Shown: positions 10,646 to 22,887, numbered from the stretch's first letter. The stretch: DNA of 64,000 nt from Pinus tabuliformis (GCA_031772625.1 CM062819.1:1232706955-1232770954), one strand, 5' to 3'. Program-made: numbers and translations. Notes: a model not told the origin generated them from the letters alone.

Positions 10646-10721
10646 AAATAAGAATTCATGATGTGGATGTGTGGCTCTTACTGCACCACGTGATATGGTG
10701 GGGGTGGTAGGTGATTGAAGG

Positions 10722-10738
10722 TTATATATATATCTATA

Positions 10739-10823
<85 letters not shown>
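10722..10823. repeat. TA microsatellite in the gypsy leader
   Basis: This is a nearly pure (TA)n run with a few TC interruptions at its left end. It lies between the primer binding site and gag on the minus strand. Confidence 0.95.
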
Positions 10824-10828
<5 letters not shown>

Positions 10829-10934
10829 AAATGATATGCAGCTAAATGATTTATGCATCTACATGTTTTAATCATGCATCTAGGAAAAAACTGAAAAATG
10901 AACTCTAGACTGAAAGCTAGTTCCTATGCACACT

Positions 10935-10952
10935 TCCCCAGCAATGGCGCCA
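10935..10952 (-). other. Gypsy primer binding site
   Basis: The minus strand reads TGGCGCCATTGCTGGGGA, three bases from the LTR end. This TGGCGCC...GGGGA class is common in plant Ty3/gypsy elements such as the Athila group. It fixes the LTR boundary at 10956. Confidence 0.85.
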
Positions 10953-10955
10953 AAA

Positions 10956-12493
10956 TGTTGAGGCAAATTAATTACCTATCATTTAATTTTCAACCCAGGG
11001 GTTTCGTAAAACTTGCGAAGCATGCATGTGTTTTATATGCTAGAAATTAACTTCCAATTTAGATCAACCTAACTATGAAACCAAATAATGACAAACCAAA
11101 TTCACCTATTCTAATTCAACAATCAATTCAAAAGAAATTATAGTACATTGTGCGGAATTGAAATCTTAATCTACCACACTTGTAGGAATTGAAATCTTAA
11201 TCTACCCCACTTGCAGGAATTGAAAATCACACCACTCTTTCATAAATGAAATTGCATGAAATGAAATCTACTCTAAGGGATCATGTGTGCATTATCAAAT
11301 CAGAATCCTATGAAATGAATAATCAAAACCACATGATATGAAATGAAAGCAAAAACAATCATTCTTAACCTCTATATATGAAAGAAAATAAAAACAATCA
11401 CTCTTAACCTCTTCACACAGGAAAAGATATGAAATAAATAAATCTTAATCTATAAAAGCAATAAATCTTAATATATGAAAAACAATAATCTTAATATATG
11501 AAGAACAACAAATCTCACACATTATAGGTGGCCAATCCAAAAGCATGAGGGATGGAAAGTTGAGAGGCTCCAAATACAAGCATAACCAAATCAAAGTGAA
11601 CATCGCTCATGAGCATGGTGCCAAATCCAAATTCTATATTAAAAACATGAGCATTTCCCCAATTTTACACATGCCTTTGAAAGGAGGAGGCTCTCCTATT
11701 TATACAAAAACATAAGAAGCTAACTCATTAATGGAGGTCCATTATTCTCTCCATAGATCCCTAGAAAATTTCATACAGTTACAACTTAAATAGGTAATGA
11801 TGAGACACATATCCTATTTGACCTTTATCCAAATCTTCTTCCAGATCTTGAAGAGAATTCGAATTTTAGCATTGGAGGCCACATAAGGGTGCCTTGGAAG
11901 CTTCAGAATGACCTACACATGTCATGAAACTCAAGCCACTTTTAAGTATTAGCAAGTATATGCCATTTTTCTAAGTTTTAACCATTTAATTCACTTATAA
12001 TACTAGAAATCATTAACTTTTGGAAAACACAAATGGAACCCATATAATTATGAAAATGGAGGCTAATGAAAGATTATATGGCTATGGAGTTGTGACATGT
12101 GAGTGAAATGGTGGCGATAAAGGTGAAAGTGGATGATATTTTGAATACATTTTGGAGACTCTACATACCCCCCAACTAATGTTATTGCATGTCCTCATGC
12201 AATCTACTGCATTGCTTAATCATGATTTGCTTTTGAATGAGCTTGGCTTATATCAATTGTCCTTAAACTTTGCATTTGACAATTTCATTTCTTTTCGCAA
12301 AGTATTCCTTGTCATACATGGAATTGCAACATGTTTCATTAGTTCTTGTGTGACAACCAAATTTTAATTGGTATTGGTTCTTGTGTTTCAATACCTTGTC
12401 TCTTTTTGTTGCAACAAGATTTATTGAACATATTTAAGAATGCATCTTTAAATCAGCCATATAATATGCTCATCATTTAAGCATTTATTTGCA
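10956..12493 (-). repeat. Gypsy 5' LTR
   Basis: The left end TGTTGAGGC is placed by the primer site. The right end is inferred from where the 119-bp repeat (12378-12496) stops matching the copy at the window start, with the nearest CA at 12492-12493, giving about 1.54 kb. No complete partner LTR lies in the window. The right neighbour is LINE sequence, so it inserted into or beside that LINE. Confidence 0.6.
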
Positions 12494-12496
12494 AAT
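12378..12496. repeat. LTR-like repeat, copy 2
   Basis: It has 116 of 119 bases identical to 1-119. It forms the outer end of the gypsy LTR. Confidence 0.8.
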
Positions 12497-13461
12497 GGGC
12501 ATTTCCATAATAGCTACTTCCACTTCTCACATGGTGATTTCCTTCTAAAGAAGATAATTATATTTCATTTTTACAAGTTTGGGAATGCACTATGTTATTT
12601 TCCTAATGGCAAGCCTTCTCTATAGAACCATTTCCGTGAGTGTGGCTAAGAAATTATTCATGAGTTCCTGGGTTGTTGTGTCATGGATTTTCACTTTTTG
12701 GTGATTGGGTTTTTTGATGCTTCATATTATATTATTTTTCATGTGGTTGATCATAAATATATGGAAAATTTTAGTGTTTTTTCCTTCCTCCTTAAGCTAA
12801 GCCATTGTATTTGGGATTTTTGTCTCAAGAGAATTTCCTCTTGTTTTAATATTTCCTCTAGCTATAGGTGAGTGACTAGTTCTTGGTGTTCTAATTCGTC
12901 AAATCCACTATTTGATACTATTTCTTGTTAGATGGTGGCCATCTCTTATTCTATCTTTATTTTTCTTTGTGGATGCTACCAAAATATTCAATATTCTAGT
13001 TCTTGATTTTCATTTTCAGATATTTTAACTATTGTTGGAAGCGATACATAAATGTCCCAGGAAAATATTTTGATTCTTTCCACCATTTTTCTACATTAGA
13101 GAGAAAATCAATATGACATAACCAAAAAGCCTCCAATTTTAAGGGCTTGTTCCTGGGACTACCATTCCAATCCATAGAGATTTTTATGGGCCAATGATCT
13201 AAACCACATTAAGGGAAAATATAAGCCTAAAAATTGGTGCCTAAAATATAGAGAGACTATTATGAGGAATCTATCGAGTCTTGAATCTATCTAAGATATG
13301 TCTCCTCGCTTATTCTTCCAGGTGTATAAGTCATTGTGTGTGCTCATACCTATAAGTTTGGAGTTATTCATAAATTCCATAAAGAGGGGGATTTATTCAT
13401 TGATTTTATGAATCCCAACATTCTTTTAATTAATATTTTTTATCATGTTAAAATCCCCGCC
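12497..13461 (-). pseudogene. LINE (L1-type) ORF2 remnant
   Basis: The endonuclease of an L1-type element nicks target DNA for reverse transcription. On the minus strand from 13461 one reads GGDFNMIKNI, then LIGMSTHNDLYTWKNKRGD, IDSRLDRFL, and in a shifted frame DHWPIKISMDWNG. These match the order GDFN, F-TW-N-R, RLDR, SDH-P of the APE-type endonuclease. Further along (about 12790-12850) come QEEIL and QKSQIQWL-like residues, as in the linker before the reverse transcriptase domain. Stops and frame changes are frequent, so it is long dead. It is cut on the right by an LTR starting at 13462 and on the left by the gypsy LTR. The reverse transcriptase itself is absent. Confidence 0.75.
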
Positions 13462-14134
13462 TGTAATGTCCCTAATACCAGCGGGCAATGCTACCACACA
13501 CCAAAGCTAGTTATTGCAAATTTCTCAATAGAACCCTGAAAACCCTAGCTTATTTTCTAAACCCTTGTGACCACACCAACCCATTGTTGGTCCTCTATAG
13601 TCAATTCTACAATATAAATCTATCCTCATACCTATGTCAGTTCTGCGAAGGAAAAAGCCTTGTACCTGACACTAATTATTCTAGATAAAATTATTACGAA
13701 GATTTTACATGCAATACCCAGCTCTAAGCACCATGTGGAATTTAAATATATATTCCCATAATTAATTAGTCACATAAAAATAAGTGAATGTACAACACAA
13801 TGCAATAACTAGGGTTTGTAGACATAAACATACAAGAAAATGCATCACATGGAATTCAACAATTATAGCCAACATCCAAATTAGGGTTTATAGTCAGGAC
13901 ACATAAATACACATAAAATACCATCCGCCACAATAAATAATTATCTATATAAAATTCCCAACTGGTTGTGGGCTCTCCACTTTCCACCCAGCCATAGACT
14001 GTGTGGTACATAATCTCAACCATAGGTTACCCTCGAGCTGGGACTTTAACTCTACGGGCAATAGTTGTAAGCCATAACAAAATCCTGGTTAAGGAACCAA
14101 CCCCAACAACCTCAGTCTCCAGCCACATGCTTAC
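13462..14134 (-). repeat. Host gypsy LTR, left part (split by insertion)
   Basis: It starts TGTAATGTCCC. Together with 21977-22887 it makes one LTR of about 1.58 kb, which on the minus strand reads TGTAACACCCCC...GGGACATTACA. TGTAACACC starts are typical of Del/Tekay chromoviruses. It landed in the LINE, with CCGCC as the left flank, and was then split by the element at 14135-21976. Confidence 0.65.
14130..14134. other. Target site duplication CTTAC, left
   Basis: CTTAC here and at 21977-21981 flank the gag-protease element exactly. Confidence 0.9.
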
Positions 14135-15172
14135 TGTTATAGACATTTTTGGGAACTACAACCCCAAGCATAAAATGTCCATAAACCAAGGGCTCCTAAG
14201 TCCCTAAAAGTGTTGTTCTAACCCCTAAAGGAACAAGGTCAACTGATTACAGCTTCTCCCAGAAGTTCTCCATGAAAAACTGCTCAGAACTAGTCAAAAC
14301 AGGATCATTTTAGCTGCTCCATAGGCAAAGTGCGTTTCATCTCACCTAAGTACACTCTGTGGGTGCGTTGCATTTCAAAAAGCCCTTCTATGGGGTGCGA
14401 TGGGCGAGAAGTGACAAATGGAAGTGTCAATCCGCGAGGTGGAGAGGCATGGAATCTTCCAAAAACTTCTCCTGTGACACTTGCCTCTCTGAATACGACC
14501 AAGGATGAGTAAGAGATCATTAATCTCCAAGTGGAAGCAAGAACTATCAGAGGGAAGACACTAATAAAATCACAAGCTGACTCATCTCCCTTACAGATAT
14601 CTATATATGGATCCCTCATCCCAGAGATCCAGAGGCTGGAATTTTGCATCTTGTAAGGAATTGCTGTTGGTTTCTTGAGACAACATCATAGTGTTGGGTG
14701 ATCTAAGCTTTATATGAGGTGAATAAGGGCTTACTTGCTGAGAGGATGATGCTGGGTCAGAACAATTGGTTGTAACTCCCTTGGCTCTTTCTTGATTATC
14801 AATAAAATCTATTCAAGTTTTCCTCCATACTCTTGCGTCATTTATGTTTTATGCATTTGTATGGTCAATTTACATCTGATCCTAGATTGTTTATGATTAT
14901 AGATCCATGTTCTTGTATAGTGTTATGCTACTTTGATCCTACAGGTACTCTGTGAAGCTGGGCGTACAAGGAAGCAAGTAGCAAAGGACTATAAGGAGAG
15001 AGAGGAATCGAACTAGGAGATAAGCGCAAGACAGAGGTTGGTCTCCTTTGTTCTTCTCTCATCTATATTTCATAAAGGAAAAACGAAAGTAGCTTTACTT
15101 TGTTTGTTTCTAAGGTAGCTACCACACCTTAGTGGGATAAGCAGTTCTGTGTAGACACTTTTCCCTGTAACA
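14135..15172 (+). repeat. 5' LTR of the gag-protease element
   Basis: It is 1038 bp. CTATATATGG at 14601-14610 could be the TATA element, and AATAAA at 14801-14806 the polyadenylation signal. It ends CCTGTAACA. Confidence 0.95.
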
Positions 15173-15175
15173 AAA

Positions 15176-15193
15176 TGGCGACTCCGCTGGGGA
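15176..15193 (+). other. Primer binding site TGGCGACTCCGCTGGGGA
   Basis: It lies three bases after the LTR. The TGGCGACTC...GGGGA class is, to my knowledge, used by Tat/Ogre-type plant elements and attributed to tRNA-Arg. It differs from the TGGCGCC class of the gypsy element at 10935. Confidence 0.85.
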
Positions 15194-16917
15194 GCGACTA
15201 GGTTGTTTGTTTATCTTCCTTGTTGTTTATTTTATAAACTTACAGATGGAGCCTAAAGTCGAGCCAGGTAGCTTTCGAACTGCATTTTCTATGCAAATGC
15301 AAAGTAGATAAATGCCGCTTCAGTCAATCTCCGGGATTTGTTTATGAATTAAACAACTGATTTACAAACTCTCTAATTGCCCTCGTGGTAGCTCTTGGAA
15401 CCTCCTTAGATCTACCCTTGTTGTTGATTTACTGATTACTATTTGCTCAGCCAAAACCTCTGAACTGAACTTCAAACTGTGACCCGGAACCCAAGCAAAG
15501 TCTTGTCTCTGGCCCAACGCAGGCTCTGTTCTGTGAATCTGAAATTCAGCGCACTTCCCGAGTGTAGTAGGTGCGCTGCATTTCAAGTTCACTGTGTTAC
15601 AGGTGCACTGATTAGACTAGGCATTGTTCCTTAGTTTTGGTTTCTGTGTTCATTCTTTTCAGTTCTATTCATGAGTTTTGCTGTTTGTAATCAATATATC
15701 TCTGTTTGAAACCCCTTTCCTTGCTGATATTCTGCCTCCATTGTGCAAAAGAACTGTAAATGATTTTGTGTATTTGTTGAGTCATTTTCAGTTCTCCTTT
15801 GCAAAAAAGTAACGTAATTGTACTGTCGTTTCTTGATTTGAAACTGTCGCAAGTGTCGTTTTCATTCATAGGAGAGAGTTTGGTTGCTCTTGATAGTCGA
15901 TTACCCTGTTACTATTGTATTTAGTCTGAATTTGTAGTTTTTCTAGTGTCGAAAGCAAGTATTCATTTCTGAATCGTAAAGTGTTTTGATTGTCTTCATT
16001 TTTTATTTTGAAAAGAAGCTTGTTAGTAATTGTCGCTTGAAAAGTAATTCAGATTTGCGCATTAGCTTTCTTTTTATCATTCACATACTAAGAAAGCCGA
16101 AAACAAATACATGCATGTGCATTTGCATTTAGACTGTTTGATTGGTTTGATTTAGGACAGTGCATATAGTGTGTGCTCTTTGCTCTTTGTGAAAGAATAT
16201 TGTCTCTCTTTCCTTAGTAGCTAGGATTTTCATTGCACAAAGAAGATAAAAGACTGTTTATCATCTTAGATTGCATTTTAGGAATTGTACATCTACATCT
16301 CGCTGTGAACCTGAAAGGCAAATTTCTTAAGCAAGATCAACTATAAAATAAATTTAATGAATCTAACAACGCTTTGGAACCTAACGCACAACATCTAGAA
16401 GTCTAGGCTAGAGACGTATTCCGGCGTCATAAAGCCTGGTAACTATTGTTCTCACTGATGGTTGGGTGATTCCTCCACTTTGAGACGATAAGTGCCAGTA
16501 CGGACTTGTGCTCCCACGTACCGTCGAGTATATTTTGGGAGACAACAATAGGCTTGATCCTTTATCCATAGGAAGCCGTGTTTGCTGCCCTATCGATCGC
16601 AATGCACTGAACACAGCATTCAGGAAGATTGACTGCCGTACCGTAAAAAGTATTCTGCAGTTTTGCGATTGGTTTGGTAATCCCTCTGCCTAGATTTCCA
16701 GAGTAGTCCCTTTCATTCCTTTTCAGACTCCTTAACGGAAAAGGTCCATCTGAGCACTTGTCACTTCAGGCTCATTAAAATTCGAAGGCAACTAGAGTCA
16801 TCTTTTGTTTTTTCTCGACTCTTTAAAATTGAAAAAACAAGTTGTGTCAAAGCGTCTAAAATTTATTTTAAATGGAATAATCATCAGCCTTTCTTATGTT
16901 GATCTTAGGTTGAGAAA
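15194..16917 (+). other. Long untranslated leader of the gag-protease element
   Basis: It is about 1.7 kb without a recognisable domain. Short open frames such as 16508-16693 are not matched to any family. Degenerate CTCNTTAAA-type motifs occur near 16770 and 16818, and recur in the 3' region. Confidence 0.6.
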
Positions 16918-17970
16918 ATGGAATCCACCAACCAAGGAATTCCCCTTGGAGGAAATCCTAGTCCCTTCTCCTCTTGGGGAGATGTTGGTGCACCCCATAT
17001 GGCCACATTGTCACTTCCAGGATTGACAATTGGCTTGCCCGTATGGCTCTTCTCAACCTCTGTCGTTCAGAACACCGCAATTCCTGAACAATCGAGTCAG
17101 CAACTAGACGAATCCAGAGTTACCCACCAACCTTCTACTTCCTCCAATTCTTCCTCTCCTCCTTCCTCTTCGCTTGATGGGGCTGGTAAAGCCAAAAATC
17201 AAGTACCTGAGAAGAAGAAGGAAAAGAAGAAGAAAGAGAAGAAGAAGAAGGAGCCAAAAGCGAAAGGGGGCAACCAAGCGTCGTCTAGCGAAAATCCACA
17301 CACTGCACCGACCAGGCCTAAGTCGCCATGTGTCATTTGCAAAGGAGACCACTATCATCGAGATTGTCCCTGCATACCTCGGATCTTAAGGGACTGGTCT
17401 CCTGGTTTGCACAACCCAGTGTCGTCAACCTCTGGTGATCATGTTGAAAACACACTGTCGACTAATGAAAGTGAAGCCCCAGGACAAAAAGGAAAATATA
17501 GATTTCTTTGTAAACTGTGCGAAGGCGATCATGCTGTCCACCATTGTCCCTTCTTAGACGAGGCTAAAAGAGTTTTGGAAGATCGTCTGGTTTCACCGTT
17601 ACGACTTCCTCCTGGATATAAAAAACTCTTGCCAAGTCCGTCACTAGTTGAAAATCCAGCTGACCCGCCCAGGTGGTCAACCGAAGCGTCTATCATTGAA
17701 GACAAACCATCTGAACCCATACCAAACGGAAGTTAAAAGGTCGAGGTGGCAGTTGACCCGGTCTTGCCTTCAGAGTTTCCATCTTCAGATGATACAGTCA
17801 CAGAAGAGAATAAGGATGACATCGTCCAAATTCTTTTCGTAAGCACAGACTCCGATGAACATGGGGGCAATTTACCCATTCCTTTACCACAGGAAGGGAG
17901 TTCGTCAGAGTCGTACCCGGCCGTATATTCGGTCCCACCTCCAAGCAACCTAGTTGTTTCATTCGACTAG
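16918..17970 (+). pseudogene. gag: Gag with two CCHC knuckles, in-frame stop
   Basis: It opens ATGGAATCC in a good context and runs 272 codons to a TAA at 17734. The same frame then stays open to a TAG at 17968. The N-terminus is Ser/Pro-rich, residues about 99-116 are nearly all Lys/Glu, and two knuckles of form C-x2-C-x3-H-x4-C lie at residues 138-150 (CVICKGDHYHRDC) and 198-210 (CKLCEGDHAVHHC). These would bind element RNA. A classical Retrotrans_gag domain is not visible upstream. The tail after the stop is acidic. The frame continues into the protease, so gag-pro was one polyprotein. Confidence 0.75.
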
Positions 17971-18015
17971 AATCAACTAGGCAGACCCCGTTTACCGGCT
18001 AGTGTACCATTCTGA

Positions 18016-18489
18016 ATTATTGCTCAAATATATAGAATGGTTATGGCTGGTACCATCATAGATGAAGGGGCTTCTGTCAGTATCCTTTCCTCGACTACTT
18101 GGAAAGCGCTTGGTTTGCCATCGCTTTTGCTTGAGATGAGAAATCTAACAGGCTTTGACAAAGGAACCAGTCGACCGTTAGGGATCCTTCCCAATGTGCC
18201 CATAACATTGAGAGGGAAAACCGTTCACATGAACGTAATGGTAGTTCAAGGACCCCTGGATTATAATCTACTCCTTGGACGAGACTATATTTATTGCATG
18301 GGAGCCATTGTCTCATCACTCTTTAGAGTAATGTGTTTTCCGCACGAAGGAAGAGTGGTCAAGCTCGTAGACCAGCTTCCATTTCCGGGATCACACAGAG
18401 CAAATAGTCATATGCCATCCCTGAATGGTCTTTTCACACAAGGAATGTCACATCAATCTCCAGTCCGTCCACCTGATGAGCGCGAGTGA
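18016..18489 (+). pseudogene. Retropepsin-like aspartic protease
   Basis: This is the element protease that would process gag. It is in the same frame as gag, beyond stops at 17734, 17968 and about 18013. IIDEGASVSILSS carries the catalytic D-x-G-A core (Asp at frame residue about 382, with Glu where Thr or Ser is more usual). It is followed by a flap-like region and LLLGRDYIYCMGAIVS, matching the conserved LLGRDW(I/L) of gypsy retropepsins. The open part (18037-18489) is 150 codons. No reverse transcriptase follows. Confidence 0.75.
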
Positions 18490-20938
18490 TTCGGAGGACA
18501 TGACTGAAACCCAGGGGGCATGCACCCTGGTCTGCTTCGACAGGAAAACTTCGGGTATAGGGTAGGTTTCCGTGAGAGATATATGACTAGTCTGTACCCC
18601 CATCCGTGATTGGAAAAGGGGGTTAGACTGGAATAAGATTCCCTCGTCAAAGTTATGTGAGTGGATTGTCTCACCTTTGTCTATTTCGGTAGACATCGCC
18701 GAAGAAGTGTTTTGTTTGTGCTGTGAATAGAACAATCTTTGGTAACCTGAAAGAGGTAGACCTTTCCTGATAAAATAAATGTTTTGTTGGAGATTTGAAA
18801 GGTGACTTTGAAACTCTGTTTTATACCTGGGGGCATGCAAACCTTTTGGCGTGCAAGCGAAGAGCGATTATTTATTTTTTAAATTTGTAGGTCCTCTAAC
18901 CCTTTAAACTCGTAGGATTGGTCATTTCCTAACTTGCATAAAGAAAGGATGTGGTGCAAAACTCTAAAAATTGCGGTTTTCATATATGAGACATTCTTAT
19001 TATACAACTGGATTAATTGAGCAGTTTTAGCACATAGTTCAAGCTCGTTAAAAAATAAACATAAGTCATGAGCAAATGTTTCTCCCCGCATTTAAGATCA
19101 TTAAAAAATGAACTATTTCCTGGTAAATAACCATCGTGAATGTAGTACTTCAGCCTTCAAAGCCTTGGTCATGTTCTCATCATCACCTCCACTCTGTATT
19201 GGCTGATCATTCACCTCCATTTGATTGTTTACCCCTTTTGAGGAACAGCTGCGAAGAGTGATCTCACTAGCCATCCTTGTAACACTGCCGTGATTGGAAA
19301 ATTCCAAACCTTACCTGGAATCAGCTGCTACCCATTTTTATCACTCGTTCCTCAAAAAATGAGTCTTCTTTAAGCTCTTTTCAACTGACTCGTAAAATAT
19401 GAAAAGGTTGTCAAGCCATTGGCCTCTCGAGCTCGTTAAAGGGACCGGAAGTGTTATCCCTCCTTTAGATTTTAATATTTTTGGACCTGAGGGATTATTA
19501 CACAAAAAGATCGAGCGCTTGTTTTGTTCGGCTCGTTAAAAGTATCGAAAATTCATCCCTTCTATATTGTTTTATACTTTTTCGGACTTAAGGGATTAGA
19601 TGACGAAAAAGGATTTTTGGAGTTTCCTTTAAGTCCCTTTTCAGACTCTCTAAAATTGAAAAGGACCGAGTTATCTTTGTCGTTAAACTCGTTAAAACTT
19701 AATAGCGACAAACTTGTCCATAGCAGACAAGAACGAGTTTCACTATCGCTAGGCTCATTAAAACATAGCGATGGGTTTGCCCGAAGGGAAAATTATAGAA
19801 CAAGCATATGTTATCCTCCTCAAGCTTGACAAAAATAAAGAGGTACTGGTCAGCAATGACTGGGGAAAAATTGAGAAGAAAACTTGAAGAAACTTTGTTG
19901 GTAGCAAGTCACTCTTGAACATGACACTTTCACTCCGCATCCAAGTCGGGTTGGGTTGTTTCATTCACCGGTCACATCACCATGGTCCCATCACACCATC
20001 CACATTTGGGGTTAATGCTACCAATCCATCACGTCAGTGTCGTCGATATGTTCAAGAGAAGTCATCCAGAGAATTCACCTGTGTCTCACCCGCTGCAATA
20101 CATTTACACTCCATTCTTTCATGACCGCCACCCTGAACCTTATATCACCAGATCATTTTCACCTCCATTAAAATCATTTGCTCCATTCCGTGTCATTGAT
20201 GTGGGATTCATTAAGGCCCTCCTATGACAGATCGCTTCTTGTTGACATCAGCTCATTATCCAAGAAGTCAATCTAGGAACACCCCGTTCAGTACTTTGAA
20301 GCTTGCATGCCTCAATGGCAAGTTTCTCACTTCCGGTGATAGGTTTACATCAATGGCCTTCGACCGAAAGATTTTGCGTGGTGTTTGACACCAAGTCCTT
20401 TATTCACACCACGTGAATTGTACTGCAGTACCTTGAGGGTCATTATCATTATCGGTGATTCCTCTCACGCCTGTTAACAGCTTACATCATTGGCTGGTAA
20501 TCAGGCGATGTCTTTCCATGTTCGACTCCAGAACATCTCTCACAGGGATAGACTTGTACTTCGAGTGAAGATCAAACGAGATTGAAGACCCCAGATCTAG
20601 TTTCATCCATCCGGGCTGCGATATATATTCAGGGAAATAAAGACATCAAATGTACATCATTGTTGCACAGATAATCATCCAATCAAAGGGATGATGACTC
20701 TACCAGAATCATCAGTCTACACTCAGACGATTGTCTGTCCTATGTACATGAAAATGAATTTATAAAGCTGAGCATGGGAATGCCCGCCTCAGCTAGATCA
20801 TGAAAATATTATGAAGATAATGTATTGTATTGTATCTTATTACAGGTCTCCTCCCAGCTTGAAAGAACTTTGGATCCTCATAATAAAGCATTTCACCCAA
20901 CATCAAAAGATTAACGACCTCATGCTTTAGGGGGCAAC
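18490..20938 (+). other. 3' non-coding region of the gag-protease element
   Basis: It has no recognisable coding domain where pol should be. It starts with GGGGGCATGC motifs (18514, 18829) that I associate with this element group. Around 19040-19770 a degenerate motif CTCRTTAAA recurs at least six times, often followed by an A-rich word. It ends in the purine tract GGGGGCAAC before the LTR. The tandem duplication begins at 20520 inside this region. Confidence 0.6.
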
Positions 20939-21976
20939 TGTTATAGACATTTTTGGGCACTGCAACCCCAAGCATAAAATGTCCATAAACTAAGGGCTCC
21001 TAAGTCCCTAAAAGTGTTGTTCTAACCCCTAAAGGAACAAGGTCAACTGATTACAGCTTCTCCCAGAAGTTCTCCATGAAAAACTACTCAGAACTGGTTA
21101 AAACAGGATCATTTCAGCTGCTCCATAGGCAAAGTGCGTTGCATCTCACCTAAGTACACTCTGTGGGTGCGTTGCATTTCAAAAAGCCCTTCTATGGGGT
21201 GGGATGGGCGAGAAGTGACAAATGGCAGTGTCAATCCGCGAGGTGGAGAGCCATGGAAGCTTCCAGAAACTTCTCCTGTGACACTTTCCTCTCTGAATTC
21301 GACCAAGGATGAGTAAGAGATCAACAATCTCCAAGTGGAAGCAAGAACTATCATAGGGAAGACACTAATCAAATCACAAGCTGACTCATCTCCCTTACAG
21401 ATATCTATATATGGATCCCTCATCCCAGAGATCCAGAGGCTGGAATTTTGCATCTTGTAAGGAATTGTTGTTGGTTTCTTGAGACAACATCATAGTGTTG
21501 GGTGATCTAAGCTTTGTATGAGGTGAATAAGGGCTTACTTTCTGAGAGGATGATGCTGGGTCAGAACAACTGGTTGTAACTCCCTTGGCTCTTTCTTGAT
21601 TATCAATAAAAGCTATTCAAGTTTTCCTCCATACTCTTGTGTCATTTATGTTTTATGCATTTGTATGGTCAATTTACATCTGATCCTAGATTGTTTATGA
21701 TTATAGATCCATGTTCTTGTATAGTGTTATGCTACTTTGATCCTACAGGTACTCTGTGAAGCTGGGCGTACAAGGAAGCAAGTAGCAAAGGACTATCAGG
21801 AGAGAGAGGAATCGAACTAGGAGATAAGTGCAAGACAGAGGTTGGTCTCCTTTGTTCTTCTCTCATCTATATTTCATAAAGGAAAAACGAAAGTGGCTTT
21901 ACTTTGTTTGTTTCTAAGGTAGCTACCACACCTTAGTGGGATAAGCAGATCTGTGTAGACACTTTTCCCTGTAACA
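20939..21976 (+). repeat. 3' LTR of the gag-protease element
   Basis: It is 1038 bp and ends CCTGTAACA, followed by CTTAC, the right target duplication. It is the source of the LTR at 31055. Confidence 0.95.
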
Positions 21977-21981
21977 CTTAC
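21977..21981. other. Target site duplication CTTAC, right
   Basis: It matches 14130-14134. The host LTR resumes here. Confidence 0.9.
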
Positions 21982-22887
21982 ATTCCCCTAACCTACACCC
22001 ATGCAACACAACTCAATCCCCTCGATGTTTCCCACCTTCCATGGCACCTCATAGTTGGCTAGAAGGGTCTCATATTTTAGCTCTAAGACCTCTACAACTC
22101 TTTAGGTGTCCAAGTGCCTACCATCCAAACTGAATAACCCCTAGTTGGTTCCACAGTCTAAACTAGGAATCACTGAATATCTTCAAATCAAGTTCCCCAT
22201 CAAAATTGCATGGCCACCAAGTCAAAGTCATAACCACCAAACTCTTGGATCCACTAACCAACTAGAGCACTAAAATATATAAATAGTATGCATAAAATTC
22301 GATGTGATTAACTAAATAACCACGTCTCATTCAGTTATAGAGCCCAAACCCAAGACTCATTGATTTCTCAGCCAGTTCCAGAGTCCAAGCTCTAGGACTC
22401 ATTGGCTAGTTCCCCTCCATCCAACCATGAATGACTGAATAATAATATTCATAAGAAAAAATACACTTCTTATATGCATGTATTTATTTCTCCATGTGGC
22501 ACCTTCCAAAGCCACATGGACCCTGGGTGACTTTTCACCAAAAGTCCACTCCACTATTTCCCTTGTCACCATGGAGCTGCACCCCCCATACTCTTTAGTA
22601 TGGATTGGGCTAAACATCCAGCCATTACTTTATTAATATAATATATGTACAAAATTTTACATCATTTTATAATCTCAACTCACTGGACTCGTAGCCATAA
22701 TCACATATATACCCAGGTACAGTGGCCCCAAAATATATCTACATCTCTACATCGACGCATAAGCCACATATTATAACTCAGCGCACCAACCTAAATATTA
22801 TGGTCATTAGAACCATTACATAGGAAATCTAGCCTTCTACACTTATTGTTACATTAATCATTCAAGGGTGGAATTGGGGGTGTTACA
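21977..22887 (-). repeat. Host gypsy LTR, right part
   Basis: It completes the LTR begun at 13462 and ends GGGTGTTACA. Immediately right, on the minus strand, AAGGGTGAGTGGAA forms a purine-rich tract, so this is the 3' LTR of a minus-strand element whose body lies to the right. Confidence 0.7.

Larger units (their letters stand above)
8909..12493 (-). mobile_element. Truncated Ty3/gypsy-like gag element
   Basis: On the minus strand the order is: 5' LTR (12493-10956), primer binding site (10952-10935), a leader with a long TA repeat, and gag (10645 onward). The frame runs to 8909. No protease, reverse transcriptase or integrase follows, and there is no 3' LTR at the left, where AT-rich spacer begins. 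It is either a 3'-truncated copy or a gag-only derivative. Confidence 0.75.
14135..21976 (+). mobile_element. Complete non-autonomous gypsy element with gag-protease
   Basis: Two LTRs of 1038 bp each (14135-15172 and 20939-21976) have TG...CA ends and flank 5.8 kb. A primer binding site (15176-15193) and a purine-rich tract (GGGGGCAAC ending at 20938) are in place, and CTTAC is duplicated at the insertion. The only coding sequence is gag plus an aspartic protease. Reverse transcriptase, RNase H and integrase are absent, so it is non-autonomous. The primer site and the long flanking non-coding regions resemble the Tat/Ogre group, which is an inference. The two LTRs differ at roughly 29 of 1038 positions by eye (about 2.8%), so it is fairly young. 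Confidence 0.9.

Noticed and set aside
10678..10875. Open frame of alternating Tyr and Ile
   Set aside because: It is a translation of the TA microsatellite.
14305..14649. A 114-codon minus-strand open frame in all three copies of the 1038-bp LTR (also 21109-21453 and 31225-31569)
   Set aside because: The LTRs are only about 3% diverged, so shared openness needs no selection. It is antisense to the element and resembles no family I know.
17104..17358. Leucine-rich minus-strand frame
   Set aside because: It is the shadow of the Lys/Glu-rich linker of gag on the other strand.
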